Of a stretch of 64,000 bases of DNA, positions 1 through 9,900 are shown piece by piece (positions within the stretch are counted from its first letter, which is position 1; each line of letters opens with the position of its first letter). Position numbers and translations under genes: made by a program. Under the pieces are notes generated by a model. That model had not been told where the DNA came from, did no database searches, and was given only the letters and a program-made list of their open reading frames with translations. The stretch spans positions 620,001 through 684,000 of the forward strand of contig JBGAVD010000002.1 in the NCBI GenBank assembly GCA_044228285.1, read 5' to 3'. The DNA comes from JBBATK01 sp044228285 (GTDB taxonomy: Bacteria; Bacteroidota; Ignavibacteria; Kapaibacteriales; NICIL-2).

Positions 1-756
1 AAATCTGGTACTCTCGTTGCCAACGAAGCTGCAGAAGCTCCATCACGTGAGTCAATGCCTTTGATTGTTCATGAGCATGACAAGAGCTGGCACCGCATGC
101 TGGAGAGCAAACCATTCAAGTTCATGGCTTTTGCACTGTTAGCAATCTTAGTTGGTACCATCGTAGAGTTTGTTCCTACTTTCTTGGTACAATCAAACAT
201 ACCAACCATCGCATCGGTTCAACCGTACACACCACTTGAAGTTCAAGGTCGCGACATTTATATCCGTGAAGGTTGTTACACCTGTCACTCACAGATGATC
301 CGTCCTTTCCGTTCAGAAACTGAGAGATATGGCGAGTATTCAAAAGCCGGTGAGTTCGTTTACGACCACCCATTCCAATGGGGATCAAAACGTACCGGAC
401 CAGATCTTCATCGTGAAGGCGGAAAGTATCCGAATTCTTGGCACTATCTGCACATGAATGATCCACGTTCTACTTCTCCAAACTCGATTATGCCTGCATA
501 CACGTGGTTGTATGATGACAATACAGACTGGGCAAGTACCGAAGGAAAGATTATCACACTTCGCAAGCTGGGTGTACCGTATCCAGAGGGATTCGAAGCA
601 AAGGCACTAGATAGTGCAAAATCGCAAGCTGCTGCTATCGCTGCAGACCTATCGAAATCAGGAAACAATGTATCGCCTGATCGCGAGATCGTTGCAATGA
701 TCGCGTATCTGCAGAGACTTGGTAAAGATATCAAGTTGAGCAAAGCAGGGAATTAA
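1..756 (+). CDS. ccoO: cbb3-type cytochrome c oxidase, CcoO part of a probable CcoNO fusion (5' end outside window)
   Basis: This is subunit II of the cbb3 terminal oxidase, a membrane-anchored monoheme cytochrome c that passes electrons to the CcoN heme-copper centre. The reading frame is open from base 1 with no stop, so the Met at 55 need not be a start. The residues before it look like a linker, and in many Bacteroidota CcoN and CcoO are one fused protein, so I infer that here. A membrane segment follows at about residues 24-45 counted from that Met. The c-type heme site CYTCHSQ and the following MIRPFRSE stretch are strongly CcoO-like. The axial Met is probably in the SIMPAYTWL segment. 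ccoQ, ccoP, ccoG and ccoH follow on the same strand. Identity is very sure; the fusion needs the upstream sequence. Confidence 0.95.
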   Translation, partial: KSGTLVANEAAEAPSRESMPLIVHEHDKSWHRMLESKPFKFMAFALLAILVGTIVEFVPTFLVQSNIPTIASVQPYTPLEVQGRDIYIREGCYTCHSQMIRPFRSETERYGEYSKAGEFVYDHPFQWGSKRTGPDLHREGGKYPNSWHYLHMNDPRSTSPNSIMPAYTWLYDDNTDWASTEGKIITLRKLGVPYPEGFEAKALDSAKSQAAAIAADLSKSGNNVSPDREIVAMIAYLQRLGKDIKLSKAGN

Positions 757-787
757 GTCGCACTTTGAATAACCAAAGGAATCAATC

Positions 788-979
788 ATGTATAAGAATG
801 TATTAGAGTCAATCAGCGATGTTCACATCTATCCCATCATCTCGATGGTTCTGTTCATTCTCGTTTTCAGCGGGATGTTAGTATGGGTGTGGCGCAAAGA
901 CAAAGGGTATCTGAACGAGATGGCTAGTAAGCCGCTTGAAAGTACAGAACCGGAAACCAGCGCACCTGTTGTTCGCTGA
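788..979 (+). CDS. ccoQ: CcoQ/FixQ-like small subunit of cbb3 oxidase
   Basis: A 63-residue protein with one membrane helix at about residues 14-34, followed by a charged segment (WRKDKGYLNEMA) and a short acidic tail. Size, topology and position between ccoO and ccoP match CcoQ, which stabilises the oxidase complex. An AAAGGA ribosome site lies just upstream of the ATG. The family is poorly conserved in sequence, so the call rests on topology and gene order. Confidence 0.85.
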   Translation: MYKNVLESISDVHIYPIISMVLFILVFSGMLVWVWRKDKGYLNEMASKPLESTEPETSAPVVR

Positions 980-1036
980 TCATCCCTGATTGATTGTTTC
1001 ACCATAACTATTGAACAAAAACAGAGGAGAAGACAA

Positions 1037-1633
1037 ATGGCTCAAAATGAAATTGATAAACTTCTCGATCATGATGCCGACGGTATCCGTGAATTCGACA
1101 ATGCGCTGCCAAAGTGGTGGTTGTATGGATTCTACTTCACCATCGTCTTCGGTATCGGGTATATGATATACTTCCATCTGATGGGAGGGCCGCTAAGTGG
1201 TGCTGAATATCAAGCAGAGTTGGATGCAGCGAAAGCAATGTACAAAACGACAACGATGAATGCTGCAGATGCGAAGCCACTGAGTGACCAAGCTAGCTTG
1301 GATGCAGGTAAAGTCATATTTGAAGGAACAAACAACGTGTGCTTTACATGTCACCGCAATGATCTTGGTGGACAGGTAGGACCAAACCTCACGGATGAGT
1401 ATTGGATACACGGTGGGCAATTCGCTGATATCATAAACAGTATCACAACCGGCTATCCTGACAAGGGTATGTTACCATACGGTAGTGGTGCAAAACTCAA
1501 CTCGGAGCAACTCTTGCAGGTCGCTAGCTATATCTGGTCGAAACGGGGATCGAACCCACCAGATCCGAAGCCGATTGATCCAGAGCGCGACATAAAGGTC
1601 GAGGCTGCTGCACCAACGGCAAGCGCTCAATAA
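1037..1633 (+). CDS. ccoP: cbb3-type cytochrome c oxidase subunit III, single-heme form
   Basis: CcoP is the membrane-anchored cytochrome c that receives electrons for the oxidase. The 198-residue protein has the usual N-terminal part (EFDNALPKWWLYGFY), one membrane helix at about 29-48 and one CxxCH heme site at residues 102-106, with a likely axial Met in the GMLPYG loop. Proteobacterial CcoP is about 300 residues with two heme sites; this one has a single heme domain, as in several Bacteroidota. The Pro-rich C-terminus is probably disordered. A GAGGAG ribosome site precedes the ATG. Electron entry may therefore differ from the classical diheme subunit. Confidence 0.93.
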   Translation: MAQNEIDKLLDHDADGIREFDNALPKWWLYGFYFTIVFGIGYMIYFHLMGGPLSGAEYQAELDAAKAMYKTTTMNAADAKPLSDQASLDAGKVIFEGTNNVCFTCHRNDLGGQVGPNLTDEYWIHGGQFADIINSITTGYPDKGMLPYGSGAKLNSEQLLQVASYIWSKRGSNPPDPKPIDPERDIKVEAAAPTASAQ

Positions 1634-1664
1634 CACATTCATTTAAACGCTGAGAGGAACAGAA

Positions 1665-3101
1665 ATGTCGATTGTAGAAGTACAGACAGGAGAACCTGAT
1701 GAATTCCGGAACAAACTCTATAACATAGATAAGGAAGGGAATCGGTCTAAAATTTATCCGCATAAACCTTCAGGTAAACTGTATCGTGCGCGGACTATCG
1801 TTAGTGTATTTCTACTGGCATTTCTGTTTCTCGCTCCGTTTGTGAAGTTCCACGGCATGCAGTTCATGCTGTTCAACATTCTCGAACGGAAGTTCGTGAT
1901 CTTCGGCATCGTGTTCTTTCCGCAAGACATGTTTGTGCTTGTGCTTGGAATCCTCACGTTACTGCTGTCTATCTTTTTGTTTACGGCTGTACTTGGACGT
2001 ATCTGGTGCGGCTGGTTGTGTCCGCAAACTGTATTCCTCGAAATGCTCTTTCGAAAAATAGAGTATGCAATCGAAGGTAGTGGTACTCGTCAGCGTTTGT
2101 TTGATGCGAGTCCAATGACAGCATCGAAATTCTCACGCAAGGCACTGAAGCATATCATCTTCTTTAGTCTGTCGGTCCTTATAGCAAATACATTCTTGGC
2201 ATATATCATTGGTTCCGATGCCGTGAGAGAGCTAGTGAGAGAGTCGCCAACACTGCATCCAGTCGGTTTCTCAGTGATGATCTTATTCAGCTTCGTTTTT
2301 TATGCCGTGTTTGCACGTTTCCGTGAACAAGCCTGCATCGTTGTTTGTCCGTATGGTCGCTACCAAAGCGCTCTTGTAGATATTGATACCGTGGCAGTTA
2401 CCTATGATCATACTCGCGGTGAGCCACGCGGAAAGTTTACGAAGGAAGACAAGCAAGCGATCCTGAGCGGAGCCGCGTTAGCTGCAGAACGGGGTGACTG
2501 TATAGATTGCGATCGCTGTTACCACGTGTGCCCAACAGGTATTGATATCCGAAATGGTATCCAACTCGAGTGTGTGAATTGTACTGCTTGTATGGATGCT
2601 TGTGATGAAGTCATGGACAAGGTTAAGAAACCTCGTGGCTTGATTCGCTGGGCTTCGGCATCAAGTCTTGGCAGAAAGGAGCATCGTTGGCTCACAAATC
2701 GTGTGAAAGCATACACCGGGGTGTGGTTTGTTGTTACAACTATATTCCTGACCTTCTTTTTCCTGAGACCAATGACTGAGGTCCTCATCCTTCGTCAACC
2801 TGGTACCTTGAACCAAAGTGGCGCTAGTGGAGAAAAGATCAACTTTTACGTTTTGAATGTGGTCAACAAGCACTATGAGGCTGTGCCAATTGAGGTGCGT
2901 GTTTTGTCTCCAGCTGAAGCGAAGATTAGCGTTCTCGGCGATGTCTCAACGGTTCCAGCTGTTACTGAAAAATCGGTCCGACTCATGCTCTCAGTACCTC
3001 AAAGGGTTATTCAGAATAGCGATAGTCCTGTGCGTTTTGGCGTGTATTCGAACGGAAATCTTATTAAGCAGATTGACAGTAGATTTATCGCCACACAATA
3101 G
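1665..3101 (+). CDS. ccoG: cytochrome c oxidase accessory protein CcoG (FixG)
   Basis: A polytopic membrane ferredoxin-like protein of 478 residues. In other bacteria CcoG reduces Cu(II) to Cu(I) for assembly of the cbb3 copper centre. Visible features are membrane helices near residues 40-60, 85-110, 160-180 and 200-220, the CGWLCPQTVF and CIVVCPYGRYQ motifs, and two iron-sulfur cysteine clusters (CIDCDRCYHVCP and CVNCTACMDAC) at about residues 278-315. A further helix and a C-terminal immunoglobulin-like periplasmic domain follow. It sits 31 bases after ccoP in the same transcription unit and has the usual family length. Confidence 0.96.
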   Translation: MSIVEVQTGEPDEFRNKLYNIDKEGNRSKIYPHKPSGKLYRARTIVSVFLLAFLFLAPFVKFHGMQFMLFNILERKFVIFGIVFFPQDMFVLVLGILTLLLSIFLFTAVLGRIWCGWLCPQTVFLEMLFRKIEYAIEGSGTRQRLFDASPMTASKFSRKALKHIIFFSLSVLIANTFLAYIIGSDAVRELVRESPTLHPVGFSVMILFSFVFYAVFARFREQACIVVCPYGRYQSALVDIDTVAVTYDHTRGEPRGKFTKEDKQAILSGAALAAERGDCIDCDRCYHVCPTGIDIRNGIQLECVNCTACMDACDEVMDKVKKPRGLIRWASASSLGRKEHRWLTNRVKAYTGVWFVVTTIFLTFFFLRPMTEVLILRQPGTLNQSGASGEKINFYVLNVVNKHYEAVPIEVRVLSPAEAKISVLGDVSTVPAVTEKSVRLMLSVPQRVIQNSDSPVRFGVYSNGNLIKQIDSRFIATQ

Positions 3102-3251
3102 TGTTTGTGGTTTTGCCTGCTCAACAGGCTTTTACGCAGACTTCATTGACTGAGTTGGTGATGAGTCTGTAACTCAGAAGTGTCATATAGACACGCGTGA
3201 CAATCAACAATACAGATTGAGAACAGCATCTATCAATTTTGGAGTCTTATC

Positions 3252-3737
3252 ATGCAGAACCAAGAAACACCAGTAGGCGCTCAACCAGAACAATCTCCGA
3301 AGAGAAGATGGAACTGGGGTTGGAGCGTTGCCACCGTCTACACCTTGTTTGCCCTTGCCACATTAACCTTCGCTGCATATAGCTTCACACAAAAGGTCGA
3401 GTTAGTTTCTGCTGACTATTATACAAAAGGAAACGACTTCGATCAGCATGCTGGACGTGTTCGCAATAGTCAGTTGCTTGCAACACCAGTACAACTAAGC
3501 TACGACGCTTCAAAACACGAGCTTAGGCTTCGTTTCCCGCAAGCAGTTTCCAAGGGAAGTGTCCTGCTGTATCGTCCCTCGGAATCAGGATTGGATCAGA
3601 GCTTTGTTGTTCGCTGCGACGGCAACAACGAGATGAGCATACCAACACATTCTCTCATTCAAGGACATTGGCGCATACAGATCGATTGGGAATCGGAAGG
3701 AAAGTCCTTCTACGACGAGTTTAGCCAAGTTCTGTAA
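3252..3737 (+). CDS. ccoH: FixH/CcoH family protein
   Basis: A 161-residue protein with a short cytoplasmic N-terminus (RRWNWGWS), one membrane helix at about 24-43 and a periplasmic domain beginning VSADYYTKGNDFDQ. The helix followed by a YYxKG-type segment is typical of FixH/CcoH, a factor that stays with the cbb3 oxidase during assembly. A GGAG ribosome site lies before the ATG. The gap of 150 bases from ccoG is longer than between the other genes, but nothing separates them and I see no promoter. CcoI (copper ATPase) and CcoS are not in the window. Confidence 0.85.
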   Translation: MQNQETPVGAQPEQSPKRRWNWGWSVATVYTLFALATLTFAAYSFTQKVELVSADYYTKGNDFDQHAGRVRNSQLLATPVQLSYDASKHELRLRFPQAVSKGSVLLYRPSESGLDQSFVVRCDGNNEMSIPTHSLIQGHWRIQIDWESEGKSFYDEFSQVL

Positions 3738-3983
3738 GCAGCACTCTCGAGCGCACCCCAAGGTAGTGTTAGCGAAGCAGGTACCTCTATCTCTATTGAT
3801 CGTTACTCGATCCTCGTTGACCTAGTCACTTATCGTGAAGGTTGAGCATTGATTCTTTCTGCCGAATAGGCAGTCCATGTCTTTGCTAGCTCAGCACCCA
3901 TTCCGTTTCGATTCAAACAAATACGTCTCTGCAGGATCTTCACGTCGCTCATCCTTCGAGCATCGATAGCTCGTTGGATATGC

Positions 3984-3991
3984 TAAGTTTG
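3984..3991 (+). promoter_or_regulatory. TAnnTTTG -7 promoter element for the SafE-like gene
   Basis: The octamer TAAGTTTG matches the Bacteroidota -7 consensus TAnnTTTG exactly and lies 34 bases before the ATG at 4026. The rest of the 288-base gap after ccoH shows no gene that I can support. No clear -33 TTTG is visible, so this is a moderate prediction. It suggests the gene is not simply co-transcribed with ccoH. Confidence 0.5.
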
Positions 3992-4025
3992 TCACCATGT
4001 GCGGTGGCTTTGATTTCTCGAGTAT

Positions 4026-4757
4026 ATGACCTATCTGGCAGCAATAGTAATGGGGTTTATAGGTTCCTTTCATTGCGTGGCGATGTGTGGGGCTATTGCT
4101 TTGTCGCTACGCTCCTCCTCAAACCGCGCCATAGTGCAACGTCAGCTTTTGTACAACGTAGGTCGGGTCTTGAGTTACATGACGCTTGCAGCGCTTTTTC
4201 ATTCGATGCATGCACTAGCGTTTGTGAATAGGGGACAGAATATTCTGTCACTCGTTCTTGGCGGTCTCCTCTTTCTTGTATCTCTCCTTTTTCTCTTAGA
4301 CATAGGTCCAGTGAAACAACTGAACGACGCGAGTCTTCGGTTTTTCGCCCTCTTTCGTAGCCTCTTTCTTCGTGGGCGCAGTTCGCAGGCGCTCGGTGCT
4401 TCACTCCTCGTCGGCTACGTCAACGGATTCCTCCCATGTGGATTTGTCTATGTCGCACTTGCAAGTGCCCTTACTCAGCCCTATTTGAGCGAGAGTGTAA
4501 TCTTTATGGCACTCTTCGGACTTGGCACTATTCCCTCCATGATTGCCTTGGTCATCATGAGCAAAGCGCCTAGTATTGGACGTATTGTCAGTTCTGGACG
4601 TTTTCTTTCGGTTGCCAGCGCGATCGCAGGATTGATGCTGCTTATCCGCGGACTAGCCCTCGGAATACCCTATATCTCACCCAAACTGCCGGATACTGTC
4701 CAGGTCCTCTCCGATATCAAGCACGAACAGCTGTGTCGTGATCCCCAACGCAAGTAG
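4026..4757 (+). CDS. sulfite exporter TauE/SafE (UreH-like) family membrane protein
   Basis: A 243-residue protein with about six hydrophobic segments. It begins with the motif GFIGSFHCVAMCG, whose HC-x2-MC residues are typical of the SafE/UreH-type membrane proteins that sit beside cbb3 oxidase genes. A second conserved block, GYVNGFLPCGFVYVALASAL, carries another Cys. Family members near cco clusters are thought to act in metal (copper) handling or thiol transfer for oxidase assembly; the substrate here is not shown by the sequence. A TAnnTTTG promoter 34 bases upstream supports the ATG at 4026. The last 30 residues are hydrophilic. Confidence 0.82.
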   Translation: MTYLAAIVMGFIGSFHCVAMCGAIALSLRSSSNRAIVQRQLLYNVGRVLSYMTLAALFHSMHALAFVNRGQNILSLVLGGLLFLVSLLFLLDIGPVKQLNDASLRFFALFRSLFLRGRSSQALGASLLVGYVNGFLPCGFVYVALASALTQPYLSESVIFMALFGLGTIPSMIALVIMSKAPSIGRIVSSGRFLSVASAIAGLMLLIRGLALGIPYISPKLPDTVQVLSDIKHEQLCRDPQRK

Positions 4758-5167
4758 GTTCCTTTAGGTCACGGTTTTGAATCGGCACTCTCCACATGCC
4801 ACCCGAAACCTATGCCAAGCTGTCGTACCAGTGAATCAAAAACGATCGCATGGGAACTAAGTGCTTGCAATGTCTGAACATGCTTCAAAGCGCAATTGGC
4901 ATCTCATTCATTTTGCGTGATGGTCTCTTGAACCTGTATTGCTGCACTACGTTCCATGTTTTCAGGTCAGTAGCGCAGCGTGGTGCGGCGCAGCCGCGCC
5001 CGCGATGAGCAAAAAACCTTAAAAAATCAATGTTTTGTCCGATGAGTAAGAGAGTGGCAGGACTAAGCATATCATCATTCTCTGCCATCGGCCAAAAAGT
5101 GTAAGATTTTTTACACACTTGCAATTTTATTTAGTAAATTAGAGCAGTTAACAAAAGGTAAATTCAA
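4758..5167. other. 410-base intergenic region before recJ
   Basis: No gene is supported here. A GC-rich self-complementary stretch lies around 4978-5003. The last 70 bases are AT-rich (several T and A runs near 5100-5145) and probably hold the recJ promoter, but no exact TAnnTTTG is present. A 79-codon minus-strand frame at 4885-5124 has no recognisable features and was not called. Confidence 0.5.
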
Positions 5168-6868
5168 TTGAACTATAGATGGGTTTTTCGTGAAACGCCT
5201 GATGAGAATGCCACACAACAACTAATCAACGAACTCAAGATCCCTCGAAGTCTCGCTAAAGTGTTGACTTCAAGAGGCTTGAATTCCGCCGAAGACGCCA
5301 GAAATTTCTTTGCACCCGAGCTGCAGTTTCTTCATGATCCATTCTTGATGGATGGCATGGAGAAGGCGGTACGACGCATAGAGCAGGCTGTCAAGGATAA
5401 AGAGACGATTTGGATCCACGGCGATTATGACGTGGATGGCACGACCTCAACGGCGATGACGCTTCAATTTCTCCGTGAAATTGGAGCCAAGGCAGAGTAT
5501 TACATCCCTGAGCGAATGACGGAGGGTTATGGCCTTTCGCATACCAGCGTCGACAAGGCCAGAGCTATTGGCGCAACCTTGCTTGTTGCCGTAGACTGTG
5601 GCATCACTTCCAACGATACAATTAGCTACGCGAATGCCAGTGGCATGGAGGTCATCGTTTGTGATCACCACGAGCCAGGTGACCGCTTGCCAGATGCGTA
5701 TGCGATTTTGGATCCAATTAAGCCAGGATGCTCCTATCCCTTTAAGTCGCTCGCAGCCTGTGGTGTCGCATTCAAACTCATCCAAGCACTTTGCGAGATG
5801 CGTGGTGATCCTGAGCGAGCATACGCCTATCTCGATTATGTAGCAATTGCTTCGGCGGCCGACATCGTGCCTTTGATAGGTGAGAATCGTGTTCTGGTGC
5901 ACTATGGCTTACAGATTTTGAATTCTTTTCCAAGACCTGGTTTTAAGAGTTTAGTTGATTGCGCCAATCTTGAGTTTGGTAATCTCACGACCTCGAGTAT
6001 CATTTTTGGACTGGCACCGCGCATTAATGCAGCTGGTCGCATTGGTGATGCGAAGAGAGCAGTGGAGATGATGATCCAACCAGATGTGGTTGCTGCCTAC
6101 AAGATTGCACAAGAATTAGAGCAAGAGAATCGAAAGCGTCGTACTATCGATGAATTCACCTTTGCACAAGCATTTGCTGAGGCAGAGAGATTCATGGCCG
6201 ATGGCAAGCGTCGATCCCTGGTTTTGCATTCAGCTGATTGGCATGCAGGAGTCATCGGTATCGTCGCTTCGAGACTTGTTGAAAAATTTCAACTGCCCGT
6301 GGTCATGCTAACGAGCATTGATGGCTACGCAAAGGGATCTGCCCGGAGTATCAAGGAGTTTGATATCCATTCAGCGCTGAAGCATTGTGAACGCTTTTTG
6401 AATGAGTTCGGCGGACATAAGCATGCCGCTGGCTTATCGTTACCAGAAGCAAACATCGCAGAGTTCCGCGAAGCTTTGGATGCGGTAGCACAGCAACATG
6501 TCACCGACGAGATGCTCGTTCCAGAGATTCTCATCGACGCACCTTTAACATTGAATGAGCTTTCCCCAGTGTTTTTCGATCATCTCAAGAAGTTTGCGCC
6601 CTTTGGTTTCAGCAATCACAAGCCTGTATTCTATTCTCAAGGCGTCATGAGTGCTAATGGAGTCAAGGTTGTGGGTAACAATCACTTGAAGTTTCGCGCT
6701 CTGCAATCGAATTTTGTGATTGATGCTATTGGATTCAATCTCGGTGATAAGCTCTCTATTGCAAATGCAGGACGTCCCTTCTCGCTGGTGTATACTCTTG
6801 AAGAGAATACCTATAATGGTAGTACTGCTCCGCAGATACGTATCAAAGACATCCGTATGGATAACTAG
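5168..6868 (+). CDS. recJ: single-stranded-DNA-specific exonuclease RecJ
   Basis: RecJ degrades single-stranded DNA 5' to 3' in recombination and mismatch repair. The 566-residue protein has the DHH phosphoesterase core: GDYDVDGTTS at about residue 84, VDCGITS near 143, DHHEPGD near 165 and the metal-binding LDYVAIASAADIVPL. The DHHA1 substrate-binding motif (FGGHKHAAGLSL) follows near 415, and an OB-like C-terminal domain comes last. Length is normal. The start is TTG at 5168, with AAAAGG placed about eight bases before it; no ATG lies nearby. A strong terminator at 6906-6942 ends the transcript. Confidence 0.97.
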   Translation: MNYRWVFRETPDENATQQLINELKIPRSLAKVLTSRGLNSAEDARNFFAPELQFLHDPFLMDGMEKAVRRIEQAVKDKETIWIHGDYDVDGTTSTAMTLQFLREIGAKAEYYIPERMTEGYGLSHTSVDKARAIGATLLVAVDCGITSNDTISYANASGMEVIVCDHHEPGDRLPDAYAILDPIKPGCSYPFKSLAACGVAFKLIQALCEMRGDPERAYAYLDYVAIASAADIVPLIGENRVLVHYGLQILNSFPRPGFKSLVDCANLEFGNLTTSSIIFGLAPRINAAGRIGDAKRAVEMMIQPDVVAAYKIAQELEQENRKRRTIDEFTFAQAFAEAERFMADGKRRSLVLHSADWHAGVIGIVASRLVEKFQLPVVMLTSIDGYAKGSARSIKEFDIHSALKHCERFLNEFGGHKHAAGLSLPEANIAEFREALDAVAQQHVTDEMLVPEILIDAPLTLNELSPVFFDHLKKFAPFGFSNHKPVFYSQGVMSANGVKVVGNNHLKFRALQSNFVIDAIGFNLGDKLSIANAGRPFSLVYTLEENTYNGSTAPQIRIKDIRMDN

Positions 6869-6905
6869 TCTACCTACGTTCATTGTTTTTATCCGCTTGA
6901 TCATC

Positions 6906-6942
6906 AAAGCGCACCTTCATCTTTTGAAGCGTGCGCTTTTTT
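6906..6942 (+). terminator. Rho-independent terminator after recJ
   Basis: The arms AAAGCGCAC-CTTC and GAAG-C-GTGCGCTTT form a long stem with one bulged C and a short loop, followed by T residues. It lies 38 bases after the recJ stop. A GTG at 6931 that could start the next frame sits inside the 3' arm, which argues against that GTG as a real start. Confidence 0.9.
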
Positions 6943-6978
6943 CTATGTCTACTACACTGCTTTTCCAAGCGGGAGCTC

Positions 6979-9900
6979 ATGCAGCCTAAGCTCGTTGTCC
7001 ATCGTATTGTTGAGCAGCTCGACTCTCTACACGCTGATCATACTCCCTCCGCAGCCTCCCGCTTAGCGCGAATCCAAGAGTATGATGGTCTCGCCTTGAG
7101 TCTCTTAGCCGAAGATGAAAGACAGTTCTTTGCAAGCGACTATGCACGTCGTCTCTTTCTATTCGACAAATACCAGGTGCCTTCGGCACTACGTCAGGAG
7201 TTTTTCTTAATACGTGCGCGCAGCAAAGCTGCGCACTACGAACAAGACGCTGAGACTCTTACTCTCATCTGCGAACGATATACCGAGTGCTTGCGCAACT
7301 TTCTGCAATCAGTGCTGCGCAAAGCGGAAAGGGATGAAGGCCTACAACACACAAGCCGGGATGCAGAGAACGGGTCTGCACTCTCTCGAAACACAACTTC
7401 TCTACGCGAACCTGAGACTATCGGTGGAGAAGGGAATCATCCGCCACCTTGGAATGAATCTGAGCAGAAGCCAGCATCGAGATTGTCGCCTGATCAGCAA
7501 CATCAAAGCTATGCGGCAGGATCGGAAAGTTCCGGTCAATCCTTATCCGCTCAAATAGTCGAAACTGCCACTACTGCCTCAACTGCACAGACGCCAGCGC
7601 TCCTTGACTTGGGATTATTGCGCGTGTATCATCTTGAAACAGTTTCCACAGCTCCATTTCAGGATCGAAAGAGAGTTGTGTTGCGCTGTAGAACAGAAGG
7701 GAATAGTGAGATTCTTCTCAGTATCTGGGATGATCAGTCCCTTGCAATGCATGAGCTTTGGGCTGGAGCCATTCTTCATGTCACCCATGCACAGCAGCGC
7801 AGTTCGTCGCACTATTCGACCACATCACAAAGTTTAGTGGTGCTCGAGCCCGACGTACTGATAGATGTCACTGATGTTGCCGAGTGTTTTCAAAGTAGGG
7901 CAGTTGAGCCACTATTGTTCTTTCTTCGTCGCTTCACGCAGTCGAGGGCTACGGAGGCAATGGCGGTGGGGTCGATAGTGAACTCATGCTTCGATGAGAT
8001 TCTTCATGACCCTACTGTAACGTTCAAGGCGATGTTCGAGCGTGCCTTACAATCGAAGCCCTTAACGATGTTAGCAACCATTCAAGCTGATACCTTAGGT
8101 GAAGTGCGTAGTCGGGTAGAAGAGCAGGTGAACAGGCTTCGTGAGCTGTGTGCGCAGTGGCGCGATTGTTCACTCAGCACTGAGCCTAGTTTTCTTTCAC
8201 CACTCTTCGGACTACAAGGTCGATTGGATTTATTAGTAGAGTATGCTGAAGACGACCTGCGCAAAACAGTTGTGGAGTTAAAGTCTGGTTCAGCACCAGC
8301 ACTGCAAACAGCAGGTGCGCCAGGCGCCCGTGCTTTATGGGTCAATCATCTTGCACAGATAAGTTGTTACAACCTATTGCTTGATAGTGCCTTTCCAGGT
8401 CGACGAGGCGATAGCCAGATACTCTACGCACGAGCAACAGAATTCCCTCTGCGTAATGCACCAAATGACGTGAAGTTCAAGCAGCACGTTTTGCTTTGTC
8501 GGAATCACATTATTTGCTTCGAGCATCAGCTGCTAGAACGCAATTTTCGTGTGCTCAATCTACTTTGTTCTGCGGAGCTTGTCGTGCCGTCATTTATGCA
8601 AGAGGACTGTTCTAGCTTACAACGTGTTCTACGCGGTCTTGACAAAGCAGAATTGCGATACCTACAAGCTTTTTTATCCTTCATGGTGCGTGAACAGTAC
8701 ACGCAACGAATGGGGCTGGATAGTTCAGGACGAGGCTTTGCGGCCTTGTGGTCAGACACTGTGGCTGAGAAGATCGAGCGAATGTCGATACTTCGCGGAC
8801 TCGAGTTCAACGCAGAGAAGAGCTCTCTAGATGCATTACACTTGAGTTTTGATCTGCGCGCAAAAGAGAAAACTGCAACTGTTTTTCGGGTTGGCGATGT
8901 AGCAATCTTGCGGCCGCAGAACTCGGCTGTGGCTCCGTACCTGGAAGGACAAGTGATCAAGTGTAGCGTAAGGGCGATTAGCGAGAGCTCCGTACAACTG
9001 AGCTTACGTAACAAGAGTAGTGATGTAAACCTGTTTGCCACGCTGGGACCGTGGATGCTTGAGTCTGACTACATAGAGTCGTCTGCAAACAATGTGTATG
9101 GCTGGTTCATGCACTTCTTTCACTGCGACAAAGCAAAGCGCCAGCGCCTACTTGGTTTAGCCGCGCCGCGTATAGCCACTCGAATTGCTGTGAGAGACGA
9201 AGGCTTGACCGATCTTCAGAACATCATTTTGAACGAAGCATTAGCTGCAGAAGATTACTATCTGATTCAGGGGCCGCCAGGAACAGGTAAGACTTCAGTC
9301 ATGTTGCGCAGTATCGCTAAGCACCTGCTTCAAGACTCAGATGAGACATTATTGGTCATCGCATTTACCAATCGTGCTGTTGATGAGATGTGCAAGGCTC
9401 TGCTCAACGTCGTTGAATCGGAGCAACTTCTTCGAATGGGCACCCGCTATACCACTGAGTATCCTGAAGTTCTATTCGCGGAGCGTGCGAAGACAAAAAC
9501 GATGGACGAGCAACGTCAGATCCTAGAGTCGGCTCGTGTCATCGTCAGCACGGTTTCGTTTCTCCACGCGAATCCTGAGCTCTTACAGTTGAAACGCTGT
9601 ACAACTGCTCTTGTCGATGAAGCATCACAAATAGGCGAAGCGCAATTGATTGGCATCGTTTCAGAGCTGCGGCGTTGTATTATGATTGGCGATGAAAAAC
9701 AGCTGCCAGCTGTTGTCAGTCAGAGTGAGACGCTGTGTCTGATAGAGAACACTGAATTGGCAAGCATGGGTGTCAAAGATCTTCGCGTGTCATTGTTTGA
9801 GCGCTTGCTTGAGCGATGTCGCTCAAACAATTGGGTGCATTCTTTCCGCATGCTTGAACAGCAAGCTCGTATGCACAAGAGTATCCAGAACATCGCCTCT

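Noticed and set aside
4885..5124. 79-codon minus-strand frame between the SafE-like gene and recJ
   Set aside because: No recognisable domain, no ribosome site, and composition like the surrounding non-coding sequence.
6931..6978. GTG start 48 bases upstream for the nuclease-helicase
   Set aside because: The codon lies in the 3' arm of the recJ terminator.
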